64,000 bases of DNA, taken from Cellvibrionaceae bacterium. GTDB taxonomy: Bacteria > Pseudomonadota > Gammaproteobacteria > Pseudomonadales > Cellvibrionaceae. Made by a program: the position numbers and the translations under genes. The notes under the pieces are model-generated. The model did no database searches. It was not told the DNA's origin and was given only the letters and a program-made list of their open reading frames with translations. Below are positions 45,401 through 52,449 of the stretch, piece after piece. Each line of letters begins with the position of its first letter. Position 1 is the first letter of the stretch. The stretch spans positions 434,001 through 498,000 of the forward strand of contig JAGKWQ010000005.1 of the NCBI GenBank assembly GCA_021151825.1. The letters run 5' to 3'.

Positions 45401-46683
45401 GGATGGTCGCGCCGCTCGAACACATGCTGCGTAACGCCGTAGACCACGGCATTGAAATGCCGGACGAGCGTATCGCCGCCGGTAAAAATCCGAATGGCCG
45501 CATCCTGCTGACCCTTGGTCGCGAAGGTGGCGACGTAATTTTGCGTCTGGTCGACGACGGCCGTGGTATCAACCTGAAACGCGTGCGCGAAAAAGCGATT
45601 GAGCGCGGCTTGATGGCCGCCGATGCGCAGTTGGCTGATCAGGACGTAATCCAGTTTATCCTTCACGCCGGTTTCAGTACCGCCGAAAAAGTGACCCAGA
45701 TTTCCGGCCGCGGTGTGGGCATGGACGTAGTGCATTCCGAGATCAAACAGCTCGGCGGCGCCATGTTTATCGATTCCAACTGGGGCTTGGGCACTGAATT
45801 CACCATCCGCCTACCGTTTACCGTCTCGGTAAACCGCGCCTTGATGGTACAGATCGGCGACGATCTCTATGCAATTCCGCTCAATACCATCGAAGGTATC
45901 GTGCGTGTCAGCCCCTTCGAGCTGGAACATTATTATCAGGACGAAAGCGCCCGCTTCGATTATGCGGGCGAGCAATACCTCGTCCGCTATTTGGGTGCGT
46001 TGCTGGACTCCGCAGCCCAACCCAAGCTGGACGGCCAATTGCTGCCATTGCCGGTAGTGCTGGTGCGCAGCACCGAACATACCGTAGCGCTGCAAGTAGA
46101 CCGCCTGCTGGGTTCACGCGAAATCGTGGTGAAGACGTTAGGCGCTCAATTCAGTGCCGTACGCGGAGTGTCAGGCGCGACCGTAATGGGCGATGGTAAC
46201 GTGGTAGTCATTCTGGATCTGCACGCGATGATCCGCGAACAGCTTGCATTGGGTAACCCGCATGCCATCCAGCTGGAACCGCTCAAGGTACTGCCAATCG
46301 CCGAAGAAGATCAAAGCGAAAAAACCATTATGGTGGTGGACGATTCGGTAACGGTACGCAAGGTAACCGGTCGCTTCCTGGAACGCGAAGGTTTCCGTGT
46401 GATCACCGCCAAAGACGGGGTGGAAGCACTGCAATTGCTGCAAGACCATCTCCCCGATGTCATGTTGCTGGATATCGAAATGCCGCGCATGGATGGCTTT
46501 GAAGTGGCTAAAAACGTACGCACCAGCTCGCGCCTGAAGGATTTGCCGATCATCATGATCACCTCGCGTACCGGTGAAAAACACCGCGAACGCGCGTTTA
46601 GCCTGGGCGTGAACAAATACATGGGTAAACCTTACCAGGAGGATCTGCTGCTCACCAACATCCACGAGCTGCTGAAAAAATAA
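39478..46683 (+). CDS. chpA: ChpA/PilL, giant hybrid CheA-type histidine kinase
   Basis: A 2401-residue protein. A degenerate Hpt-like unit has THIHQVHGSLQ near 46-55 (His49), and a Thr-type unit TTLREIRGGL has Thr479 where His is expected. True Hpt motifs HTLKGSGR (His749), HTLKGSAH (His1002) and HTFKGGAR (His1594) follow, separated by very acidic linkers. From about 1800 come the dimerisation helices, the kinase N-box MLRNAVDHGIE near 1983, GRGVGMDVV near 2080, a CheW domain to about 2260, and a receiver domain with Asp2332. It phosphorylates PilG/PilH. A microsatellite codes for (EA)10 near residues 1514-1533. The acidic linker has LDEAIDL-like repeats. Confidence 0.95.
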   Translation: MADNRNFAALDWLIHEISETLKEARQSLESYVENPKDAARIRFCLTHIHQVHGSLQMVEFYGAAMLASEMEQLTQAMIANSVANASEAQEVLMRAILQFPLYLDQVKATRKDNPLIVLPLLNDLRAVRGESLLTDTKLFVPNLTPAKKVSGARLPVTNDNVQFQAMVLKLRQMYQYAASGFIRGVNPDENLAYLQKAFSRLQKLTHGTARFALWDICVALVEAIEIDAIEISVAVKNLLRQLDKEIKVLAVHGVKALNSFTNDELIKNLLYYVARAGKHAPGFPPNSHLQRIYETYHLEEALLEGKETGDESQNMLSVPDADAMRSVVGALKEELNLIKNSLDVCLAGGDTQATLNDALPIVKRVADTLAVLGLGDLRKRILEQGAALELVVESHSQLNDEQLLAIASQIISVENALESLTEPGGQDPKNTEETDITLTRAKESVLRESRNGLEHAKDAIIEYIASQWNRQHLQSVPTTLREIRGGLEIMPLPRPARILGACARFIEEQLLEQESTPQWATLDTLADAITSVEYYLERLSSGGRKDENDLLLSVAEESVASLGYGVAKTGKPDSAVHAETRDTAGATTVDTGTTEEAELAAAYGKTIYTEPAIATEEEASSQLEAIYAQAVPETIDAVVEDSTNETGIALDDEITSVAEAPVVIDQPDEIIAANDDSESEVVAEEATLIATNNAPVIQRQNNEDIDDEIIEIFIEEAGEVTENIGEYFPRWAQNFEDNNSLIEFRRAFHTLKGSGRMVGANEIGELAWSIENMLNRVIDHTIVAQAVHVHIIEKVRGLLPDMIAAFRDNQPNPHAALAETYRQQAQSLSQGVIPDALLTELETAPAGQANAADISAHTDEAELVEASIDSEDDEADLVLEDDLVDETNAIDPADEDEIISLEDDIVVAHSTEPVIELIEEETAEAEEIELSQAYTEHQSTHFNYNESVDEDIDIDDPDAQLWDIFGAEAIYHLHIVQQFIQRMEAEAPIYEPPSEDMQRALHTLKGSAHMAEVTPVAELATPLERFVKELRSYHVNINDDILQLLRDAVSYTQIALHQIESGETVDIPRLNQFIARVHELREIHIAPLVSLQELDESGKRPVDPELLAIFMAEEMNLLLDADQFIAQWQNNPGDATHLVPVMDELGKLTLAAAHAYLPAMAELSAKLHNIYEAIIADQLRYSPAICGTLNSAHTALLDMVDAIAAGQNLNGIPDAINESLDELLSNEVVTITSLANDPIPVISEEIPLIDQVVEEDSPGAANSEFDALPTLDVEAFVEAGSADETLVLEENDEAEAGDIDETIDLGEVVELTDEVELKATSDNDTEELEIIDLGETVDLGAAVLGESIDFSGISAADETLELDHPTHTFEFNSIELDDEVIEVIEPGPAPELEHGTGEAGEDIVFVETIDPDETLDLSDEPVLLDEAIELAEFTEAEPEFTAADGIVELESVDLNEAAELGEVINIASAFTPDEAIHLDEAIDLTDPAELNDVVELIDEDAYILDEQIPELIIEAEAEAEAEAEAEAEAEAEAEQYAVESFDEEQEDDDFDPEIVEIFLEEAGELLEEIDGSLNEWQDDWNNTNCVEQLKRSLHTFKGGARLAGMMDLGDLSHDFETVLIEMDEDAELDQSFFNRLHNFQDRMHSGVDLARSRLSGDAAPEPVVPKLQAEAEPPLLENYVSVDEVVDDIRFVAADLIVEQDPNEPEGAGDDHSESPAFDKPRVVVDNTRETPVPYGTDGFATEKPNVLTFAPKAKPVSTNTPTVPGTEYGGGLRAGNTGPAQVQHLAARRTGPQEVVKVSAELLEELVNLAGETSISRGRMEQQVSDLSGSIEEMDSTIQRLQEQLRRLDIETEAQVLFRQEQMAQHEEFDPLEMDRYSQLQQLSRSLIESASDLMDLKYTLADKTRDTETLLLQQSRINTDLQEGLMRSRMVPFSRLVPRLRRIVRQAASELGKEVDFELDNVEGELDRTVLERMVAPLEHMLRNAVDHGIEMPDERIAAGKNPNGRILLTLGREGGDVILRLVDDGRGINLKRVREKAIERGLMAADAQLADQDVIQFILHAGFSTAEKVTQISGRGVGMDVVHSEIKQLGGAMFIDSNWGLGTEFTIRLPFTVSVNRALMVQIGDDLYAIPLNTIEGIVRVSPFELEHYYQDESARFDYAGEQYLVRYLGALLDSAAQPKLDGQLLPLPVVLVRSTEHTVALQVDRLLGSREIVVKTLGAQFSAVRGVSGATVMGDGNVVVILDLHAMIREQLALGNPHAIQLEPLKVLPIAEEDQSEKTIMVVDDSVTVRKVTGRFLEREGFRVITAKDGVEALQLLQDHLPDVMLLDIEMPRMDGFEVAKNVRTSSRLKDLPIIMITSRTGEKHRERAFSLGVNKYMGKPYQEDLLLTNIHELLKK
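44017..44076 (+). repeat. GAAGCC x10 hexanucleotide microsatellite within chpA
   Basis: Ten tandem copies of GAAGCC, perfect, encoding ten Glu-Ala pairs in the acidic linker before the last Hpt domain. The repeat unit is a multiple of three, so changes in copy number would change linker length by two residues per unit without a frameshift. Confidence 0.98.
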
Positions 46684-46692
46684 GGGGCAGCC

Positions 46693-47661
46693 ATGCTTCG
46701 TCTGGGCATACTGGTCGACAGCGCCCCCAAGCAGCAGGTATTGGCGCAGTTGATTGCCAAATCCGGCCATAAACTGGCCCACCAACTGCTGCTGGGCCAC
46801 GCCCGGCAGCTGGTGGAAGATGAAAATCTGGATGCCTGGCTAGTCGATGTTGCTGAAGATTATGCCGATGACCAGCAATTACTGGAGGCACTGTTTAGTA
46901 GCAGTCGTATCCCGGTGATTCTCAGTGATAGCAGTGAATTTACGGCGGGATCGGAAGAACACACAGCTTGGTTGCGCCGCACCAGTGTGCGGTTGCAGCG
47001 GTTGCGTGGGGATATCAACCTGCAACAGGCAGAGCCGGCAAGTGAACTCTGGGTATTGGCTGCATCGACGGGTGGTCCGGCAGCAGTAAAACGATTCCTG
47101 GCCGCCCTGCCCGCTAATCTGGGCATTGCGTTTGTGTATGTACAACATATTGATGCCAATCAGGCCGTGACCCTGAACCGTATGATGACCAACGCGGGCA
47201 GTTATCCGGCGATGGTCGCGAGCCAGGGTCTGGTACTGGAAGCAAACAGCCTGACGTTGATTACCGCCAAAGACTCGGTAGAACTGCTCGCCAACGGCAC
47301 ACTGGTCGTCAACTATGGCCAACCCTGGAAAGGCAGTTATGCTCCCTCGATAGATCAGGTCGCCGCTAACGCTGCACAGATCTACCGCGAGCGTAGTGGT
47401 TTGATTATTTTTACCGGCATGGGCGATGATGGCGCCGCTAGTTGTCGCATCATGAAACAGGTCGGCGGGCAAGTCTGGGTACAACGACCAGATGATTGCA
47501 CCAGCGACTCAATGCCAGTTTCGGCCCTGGCGACCAGTTGTGTCGGGCTATCGGGAACACCCGAATATCTGGCTCGCGCCTTGGGTAAACTGGTCAATAA
47601 ACACCGGCTTACCAAAGCCTATAAAAGCCCGATCAGGGTCATTAAAAACGCAAATTCATAA
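46693..47661 (+). CDS. chpB: ChpB, CheB-type methylesterase without receiver domain
   Basis: A 322-residue protein with the catalytic Ser in LAASTGGPAAV, His in YVQHIDA, and Asp in TGMGDDGAASC, the CheB triad; it lacks the phospho-acceptor receiver of classical CheB, like ChpB of Pseudomonas. It would remove methyl groups added to PilJ by PilK. It starts 9 bp after chpA. Confidence 0.9.
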   Translation: MLRLGILVDSAPKQQVLAQLIAKSGHKLAHQLLLGHARQLVEDENLDAWLVDVAEDYADDQQLLEALFSSSRIPVILSDSSEFTAGSEEHTAWLRRTSVRLQRLRGDINLQQAEPASELWVLAASTGGPAAVKRFLAALPANLGIAFVYVQHIDANQAVTLNRMMTNAGSYPAMVASQGLVLEANSLTLITAKDSVELLANGTLVVNYGQPWKGSYAPSIDQVAANAAQIYRERSGLIIFTGMGDDGAASCRIMKQVGGQVWVQRPDDCTSDSMPVSALATSCVGLSGTPEYLARALGKLVNKHRLTKAYKSPIRVIKNANS

Positions 47662-47696
47662 ATCTGAACAACCGTCAGCACGTCACAGGAAACACC

Positions 47697-48182
47697 ATGA
47701 GAGCGCCCCAACGCATAGAGAAAAAAATTGAAGAAGTGGCTAGCCTGCTTATCCCTGTGCAGGGGCGACAACTGCTGGCTCCCAACGTGACCGTAGCCGA
47801 AATCGTTCCGGTCTCCCAGGTCATTCCTGTGCAAGATGCACCCGCCTGGTACCTGGGAAATTGCAGCTGGCGTGAACAAACCATCCCCCTACTCGCCTTT
47901 GAAGTCATGAATGGCGAAAGCAAACCGGGCGTTTCCAGCCGTTCGCGTTTTGCCGTAATCAACACCACGGGTGTGCACGAATCACTCCCTTTTATCGCCA
48001 TCCTCACTCAGGGCTTACCACGCCTTGCGCGCGTAACGGAAGAAGAAATCACCGAACGCGAAGATGCCGACAACAAACCCTTTGAATTAATGCACGTATC
48101 CTGGGCTGGCGAAGAAGCCGTAATCCCCAATGTAGAAGCCATGGAGCGTGCATTCCTCGACTATCTACATTTAGAAAACTAG
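47697..48182 (+). CDS. chpC: ChpC, CheW-like adaptor
   Basis: A 161-residue CheW-fold protein: PVQGRQLLAPNVTVAEIVP, then APAWYLGNCSWREQTIPLLAFE, the hydrophobic pattern of the ChpC family. It is thought to link further chemoreceptors to the ChpA system. It lies 35 bp after chpB and 22 bp before the FKBP gene. Confidence 0.9.
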   Translation: MRAPQRIEKKIEEVASLLIPVQGRQLLAPNVTVAEIVPVSQVIPVQDAPAWYLGNCSWREQTIPLLAFEVMNGESKPGVSSRSRFAVINTTGVHESLPFIAILTQGLPRLARVTEEEITEREDADNKPFELMHVSWAGEEAVIPNVEAMERAFLDYLHLEN

Positions 48183-48204
48183 TCTGCATCTGGAATAAAC
48201 CATC

Positions 48205-48552
48205 ATGTTCGGCATCACTGAATTAATTGTCGAGGATCTCATCCCCGGCACCGGCAAAGCCGTAGCCAAAGGCGCACTTATCACCACCCACTATACCGGC
48301 TGGCTCGAAGACGGCACCGAATTTGATTCCTCCCATCGCAAAGGCAAACCCTTCCAATGCGTCATCGGCACCGGACGCGTCATTAAAGGCTGGGATCAAG
48401 GTTTGATGGGCATGCAAGTGGGTGGTAAACGCAAACTGCAAGTGCCTGCGCATTTAGCGTATGGCGAGCGTCAAATGGGTCCACTGATTAAACCGAATTC
48501 CAATCTGGTGTTTGAGATTGAATTGCTGGAAGTTCTAACAAGAGACGATTAA
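48205..48552 (+). CDS. FKBP-type peptidyl-prolyl isomerase
   Basis: A 115-residue single-domain FKBP: GALITTHYTGWLEDGTEFDSS, GTGRVIKGWDQGLMGMQVGG, KLQVPAHLAYGERQ and NLVFEIELLEV. No signal peptide, so cytoplasmic. It is last in the pil-chp transcript and followed by a terminator; a role in twitching is not known. Confidence 0.95.
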   Translation: MFGITELIVEDLIPGTGKAVAKGALITTHYTGWLEDGTEFDSSHRKGKPFQCVIGTGRVIKGWDQGLMGMQVGGKRKLQVPAHLAYGERQMGPLIKPNSNLVFEIELLEVLTRDD

Positions 48553-48705
48553 TCCGCAAAGAAAGAAAGCATGATGAGCAGGCATTTGGAATGAATGCTG
48601 TCAGCAAAAAAATTTGAAAAAGTATTACGAACAGCAGAAATACTTTACAAAAAATTTAGCCCTTGCGATTCACAAAGCTCAGCAAGCCTAAAGGAAAAAA
48701 ATAAG

Positions 48706-48737
48706 ATAGACGGCTTTTTTCGCCGTCTATTTTTTTG
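48706..48737 (+). terminator. Terminator after the FKBP gene (probably bidirectional)
   Basis: ATAGACGGC (48706-48714) and GCCGTCTAT (48722-48730) with a loop of T's and a following T-run; on the minus strand it is followed by CTTATTTTTTTCC, so it would also end the minus-strand gene at 48748. Confidence 0.85.
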
Positions 48738-48747
48738 CGTTTTACAC

Positions 48748-49068
48748 TCATTCTTTCTGCATTTGTTTTTTAAAATGCGCATTTATCCTGCCCATCATAT
48801 CGGCAAGGCTGGTAACTGCTTGTAGCGGTAATTTCACATCATCCTGAATTTGATCAAACAACACTTCCAATAAACACGCCTGTTCCCACAATTGATAAAT
48901 CGCATCCTCTTCCGCTATGCGCGTTAATTCCTCGCCACATTGCGCGAGGCATTCACCGTCGGGAGAATGAATTTCAAGTCGGGATTGTTGGTAAAAAGCG
49001 TATTGGAATTGATCGAGTTTAATAATGCAGGGGTTGGTTGAAACAGGTAGAGAGGTCACATTATCCAT
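48748..49068 (-). CDS. Small unrecognised protein behind a structured leader
   Basis: A 106-residue, acidic, mostly helical soluble protein (IAEEDAIYQLWEQACLLEVLF, LQAVTSLADMMGRINAHFKK). I do not recognise a family, though small proteins of similar size and composition in Pseudomonas (DUF3077/DUF6124 type) come to mind. On the minus strand it is preceded by the C4-like structured element at 49126-49199 and followed by a terminator. These signals favour a real gene. Confidence 0.65.
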   Translation of the reverse strand: MDNVTSLPVSTNPCIIKLDQFQYAFYQQSRLEIHSPDGECLAQCGEELTRIAEEDAIYQLWEQACLLEVLFDQIQDDVKLPLQAVTSLADMMGRINAHFKKQMQKE

Positions 49069-49125
49069 AATCGAATCTCACAGTTTGGATTTTTATTCCG
49101 CCAACATGAGGTAGTAATTCATGGA

Positions 49126-49199
49126 GGCGAACTGAACGGGGTTACTACCACCGGTCCAAACCACACCGGCCCACCCGAAGGTGGCCCCGTTCAGCCGCC
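49126..49199 (-). ncRNA. C4-antisense-like structured RNA element (hypothesis)
   Basis: A cloverleaf-like fold: outer stem 49126-49141 with 49185-49199 (ten perfect pairs, CTGAACGGGG / CCCCGTTCAG, plus an outer GGCG/CGCC), enclosing two hairpins, 49151-49155/49165-49169 (CCGGT/ACCGG) and 49171-49175/49180-49184 (CCACC/GGTGG). Between them TTACTACC (49142-49149) is unpaired, and its complement GGTAGTAA occurs on both sides, at 49110-49117 and 49265-49272. A folded RNA with an antisense segment matching flanking sites is the design of phage C4 RNAs. The identity is unverified. Confidence 0.5.
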
Positions 49200-49814
49200 A
49201 TAACAAGCAGGCACAGCTGTACGGGACACTAAAACTTACGTTCTAGCGCCGGTCTGGATGCGGGGGTAGTAATCCCGTCTGCGGGATTTACCGCAGCGCA
49301 GGCAGGTTATTAGATGAAGGTAGGACTGTCAACGCGGTGCAGTAATAGGTTGTAATTCATACTGGCGTTGAATGTCGCTATGGTCTTTAATTATTTTGTT
49401 GCCAAGGTGAGCGGATTGAAGCTCTGGTGTATTGGATGTTTTTCCTTTCTTTGACATGGAAAAATGGAATGTGGGTTTTTAATTAATATCAGTATTTATA
49501 AGGGTTGTTGAGTAACCGTAGGTTGAGGCGGGCCGCGTAGGCTGAGCTTGCGAACCGCAACAGCTTTTAAGGTCAGCAAAGTGCCCAAAGCGGACCTTTC
49601 AATGAATGCTCGATTACACTCTTTACAATGCTCAAAAGCCATAGCGAGTCAGAGGTAAGCTTTTTAAAGTCAAATGCCTGCAAAACGCAACAGAATAAAT
49701 ATCGTTTCAGAATGTGTAGATAATGCGCATGCTCGTTTTGAGTGCAGTTTAAAAATGAGATAACGTGCATGCGTTGTATACAAATTTTAGTGAAATCATA
49801 CATAGGAAGATCCA
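49200..49814. other. Gene-poor stretch with dispersed-repeat-like fragments
   Basis: About 615 bp without a convincing gene. It contains the second GGTAGTAAT copy (49265-49273), a stretch at 49518-49562 resembling dispersed GTAGGTTG...GCTGAGC...CGAACCGCAAC repeats seen in many proteobacteria, and a small inverted repeat around 49571-49600 (AAGGTC...GACCTT) whose AAAGCGGACCTTT resembles a motif at the other side of the cassette region. From about 49600 rightwards it becomes A+T-rich, leading into the cassette genes. Confidence 0.5.
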
Positions 49815-50639
49815 ATGACAATCAAGGCTCTAAAAAATCTATCTTTTATGTTTGTTGTTTCTGTGTTATGCCAATTTGCATTTGCATCAGAAGCTCAGTC
49901 AAGAACCTACGAGCTTGATATGTTTTCATTAATATCATTTGGTCTAGCAATTGCTGCGCTTGTGCTTTCAATTTTCATGGCGTGGCTCTCTTGGCAATTT
50001 TATGTCAAGTCTACGGAGGCGGCAGATAAAACTAATGAAACTGTTACTAAAATTGAAACCTTGGTGGCTGGAGTCCAAACAAATATCACGGAAATTGTTC
50101 AGCGTGCCGTTGGGTACTGGATAGAGAGTGGTGGTGGTGACGGCCAAGTTAATCAAAGCAAGCAAGAAGTTTATGAAAAAATTGACGCTCTTGAAAAATC
50201 TATTCAATCTGCCGGAACCGGTGATACAACCAACCTTTTAAAAGAAGTTTCTGCCCTAAAAAGTCAACTTGACGAACTAGGTAGAGGCATTAGAGAAACT
50301 CAAATAAAAACATTATTTCCGAACATAGAGCCCGACGTACAAGTAGTTAAATCATCGCAAGAAATTACGAACTCAGATCAAAACGAACAAGCTGGCATAC
50401 TTCGTCTTAATGTTTTAAGGCCAACAAAAGTAGCTACAGGCAACGTGAAGTTCTCACCTAGTTTTAATGTAGTCCCAAGCATTACAGCAAACTTAATAAG
50501 TTCGCCATACGAAGATGTGTCTGAGATTTCCGCAAAGGCAGGAACTCCTGGTCTTCGTGGGTGTAATGTGCATTTGAATAGCCATATTCCTCTTAAAATA
50601 GGTGAATATGTATTTGAGTTTTTGGCAAAAGCTCACTAA
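49815..50639 (+). CDS. Cassette gene 1: membrane-anchored coiled-coil protein, unknown
   Basis: A 274-residue protein. A signal-like hydrophobic start (residues about 8-24), then a TM (SLISFGLAIAALVLSIFMAWL, about 39-59), a coiled coil (about 68-165), and a C-terminal beta-rich domain of about 100 residues. I know no family. Codons and base composition (A+T-rich) differ sharply from the left flank. The stop codon overlaps an attC-like site, so it is probably the gene of a mobile cassette. Confidence 0.75.
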   Translation: MTIKALKNLSFMFVVSVLCQFAFASEAQSRTYELDMFSLISFGLAIAALVLSIFMAWLSWQFYVKSTEAADKTNETVTKIETLVAGVQTNITEIVQRAVGYWIESGGGDGQVNQSKQEVYEKIDALEKSIQSAGTGDTTNLLKEVSALKSQLDELGRGIRETQIKTLFPNIEPDVQVVKSSQEITNSDQNEQAGILRLNVLRPTKVATGNVKFSPSFNVVPSITANLISSPYEDVSEISAKAGTPGLRGCNVHLNSHIPLKIGEYVFEFLAKAH

Positions 50640-50680
50640 CAAATCGCTACTTCCAACGCGCCTCTGCGCTAAACGTTAGA
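50636..50680 (+). repeat. attC-like site 1 (short)
   Basis: CTAAC (50636-50640) overlapping the stop of cassette gene 1 and GTTAG (50675-50679) before the next gene are reverse complements, the pattern of R'' and R' boxes. Between them is GCGC-CTCT-GCGC. The internal L boxes are poor, so this is weaker than attC site 2. About 45 bp, within the range of short attC sites. Confidence 0.5.
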
Positions 50681-50690
50681 AAATAAGCGT

Positions 50691-51362
50691 ATGACTGAAG
50701 AATGTTATTATTGTAATCGTGAAGGCACAACAGATGAGCACGTTCCCCCAAAGTGCCTCTTTCCTGAGAAAAAAGACTTTGGAATTGATTACCGTAAAAA
50801 TTTAATTACTGTTAAATCATGTGTCGAACATAATAGTAAAAAATCTGGCTCTGATGAAAACCTTCGACAAATACTAGTAGCATCACCATTTAATAATGAT
50901 GTTGGGCTTGGTTTAGTGCGCGGAAAATGGGCAAGAGCCTTTCAAAGAAACCCTAAATATTTGTCACAATTTACCTCAGGCGGAAAACCTATCAGTTATC
51001 AACTAACTGAGGGGGCAGAGTATCAAGAAGGACTAATGGTGCGGGCTAATCTGGATGATCTTGACGAATCCCTAAAGAAAATTTGCGCCGCACTTTTTTA
51101 CTATGAAACTAAAGAAAAATTAATTGGTACTGCAGAACTTTTCACTGGTTTTACCGCCTATCTTGATGAAGAAGTTCAGCGAGCGTCAGAATATGCTATA
51201 GAGACCGTTCGAAACTACTTTTCTGAAAAAACAAAAAAAGGTGAAAATCCAGAGGTCTTTTACTATCATTTTAAATTTTCCGAAGAAACAATAGTTTTCT
51301 ATCTGGTATTTTATGAGTACAACGAAGTTTTGGTAAGGTTTAATCGCGTAAAGTATTTATAA
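50691..51362 (+). CDS. Cassette gene 2: HNH-type endonuclease-like protein
   Basis: A 223-residue protein. The N-terminal part has CYYCNREG (CxxC), TTDEHVPPKCLFP, and SCVEHNSKKSGSDENL, the arrangement of an HNH zinc-finger nuclease (DEH as the first His, N as the second residue, H in EHN). The remaining 150 residues have no motif I know. A nuclease with an unknown partner domain in a cassette suggests defence or mobile-element function, but this is inference. Confidence 0.72.
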   Translation: MTEECYYCNREGTTDEHVPPKCLFPEKKDFGIDYRKNLITVKSCVEHNSKKSGSDENLRQILVASPFNNDVGLGLVRGKWARAFQRNPKYLSQFTSGGKPISYQLTEGAEYQEGLMVRANLDDLDESLKKICAALFYYETKEKLIGTAELFTGFTAYLDEEVQRASEYAIETVRNYFSEKTKKGENPEVFYYHFKFSEETIVFYLVFYEYNEVLVRFNRVKYL

Positions 51363-51491
51363 CAAGGCGGTCAAACATCGTTCCGCTTCGTTCCACTGGA
51401 CGGAATTTAAGTAGTTTTTTTGTGGTTTTACTTCGTAAAATATTTTCACAAAAAGACTACTTAGATTCTGCCGTTTACCGCAACGTTAACC
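51358..51491 (+). repeat. attC-like site 2 (long, Vibrio-repeat-like)
   Basis: A 134-bp imperfect hairpin: TATAAC (51358-51363, R''-like, overlapping the stop of cassette gene 2), GCGGTCAAAC (51367-51376, L''), a long central stem (TTAAGTAG.../...CTACTTAG) with inner TTTTAC-TTC-GTAAAA, GTTTACCGC (51473-51481, L') and GTTAACC (51485-51491, R'). L' matches L'' except for one extra base (the C at 51372), which is the extrahelical-base feature of attC sites used by integron integrases. Confidence 0.75.
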
Positions 51492-51498
51492 ATAAATT

Positions 51499-52449
51499 AT
51501 GAAAAATCAATATCAAGAAATTTTAAGATCAAAAATAAAGTCTGCGGTCGAGCAGGCTCGCGCTGCCTCAGTGTTTACTCATCAAGGCGTAAAGGGATCT
51601 GTTTTAGAGATTTTGATAGGTGGTTTATTTCGACCTCTTTTGCCATCCGATATCGGTGTTGGTACTGGTCAAATCATCGACGCCTATAATTCTCCAATGT
51701 CAGGTCAAATAGATATAATTCTTTATGATAAATCTATACTTCCACCAGTTCTGATTGATGATAAAACCGGAATATTTCCAATTGAATCTGTTCTTTATAC
51801 TATAGAAGTGAAAACAACACTTAACGCAACTGAATTATCAAATGCTCACAAGTCTGCCGAAAAAATTTCCAAATTCGGCTATCTTCCTGGCATATACAAT
51901 GAGGTATCAGGTAAAGAAGAGCACCATCCCATTGAGCGCGTGCGCTCTGTCATTTTTGCTTTAGGTTCAGACTTAACTGGTACGGGATTAAATGAAGCCG
52001 AACGCTATAAAAAAATTTATGCAGACGGATCTGCATATATAAGAGCAATATGTGTAGCTGGCAAAGAATATTTTTATGATGATGGGGAGCACTGGGTTGG
52101 GTGTCAACATAGAGATGGCTATGATGAAGTTTTAGCATTTATTGGTGGAGTCACGAACACATACAAAAGTGTTGCAAAAAGTCGCCATACCCCTTTACTT
52201 GGAAATTATGTGGTTCCTGAATTATCTAATTGTATTAATGTTGAATCCAAGAAAGTTATAAGAGTTCCCATCGTTTGCGAAGTTTGTGGTAACGAAGAAC
52301 AATTAAAGCCGAATGTCGGCACTATGAATATAACTGTAAACGGCTGCTTGTTACATTCAGATCCATGTCTAAAATGTGGAGGTGAAATGAAGTCTAAATT
52401 CGGTACTTATGTTTTTGTTAATGGCGAGCTCCAAGAAATAACAGGTTAA
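51499..52449 (+). CDS. Cassette gene 3: DUF6602-like protein with PD-(D/E)XK-type motif and zinc ribbon
   Basis: A 316-residue protein. GQIDIILYD (Asp72) and IEVKTT (Glu103, Lys105) form the D-x30-ExK pattern of PD-(D/E)XK nucleases, in the context seen in DUF6602 proteins (HQGVKGSVLEILIGGLF, FPIESVLYTIEVKTT). The C-terminal region has paired CxxC motifs (VCEVCGNEE and PCLKCGGEM), probably a zinc ribbon. It is probably a DNA- or RNA-cleaving protein; defence is plausible. It follows attC site 2 by only 7 bp and is A+T-rich. Confidence 0.75.
   Translation: MKNQYQEILRSKIKSAVEQARAASVFTHQGVKGSVLEILIGGLFRPLLPSDIGVGTGQIIDAYNSPMSGQIDIILYDKSILPPVLIDDKTGIFPIESVLYTIEVKTTLNATELSNAHKSAEKISKFGYLPGIYNEVSGKEEHHPIERVRSVIFALGSDLTGTGLNEAERYKKIYADGSAYIRAICVAGKEYFYDDGEHWVGCQHRDGYDEVLAFIGGVTNTYKSVAKSRHTPLLGNYVVPELSNCINVESKKVIRVPIVCEVCGNEEQLKPNVGTMNITVNGCLLHSDPCLKCGGEMKSKFGTYVFVNGELQEITG

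Noticed and set aside
48595..48825. Plus-strand ORF of 76 codons after the FKBP gene
   Set aside because: It spans the strong hairpin terminator and has no RBS-like signal; composition is that of a non-coding T-rich region.
49573..49821. Minus-strand ORF of 82 codons before cassette gene 1
   Set aside because: It overlaps the start of cassette gene 1, has an unconvincing, Cys-rich sequence with no domain, and lies in repeat-like DNA.
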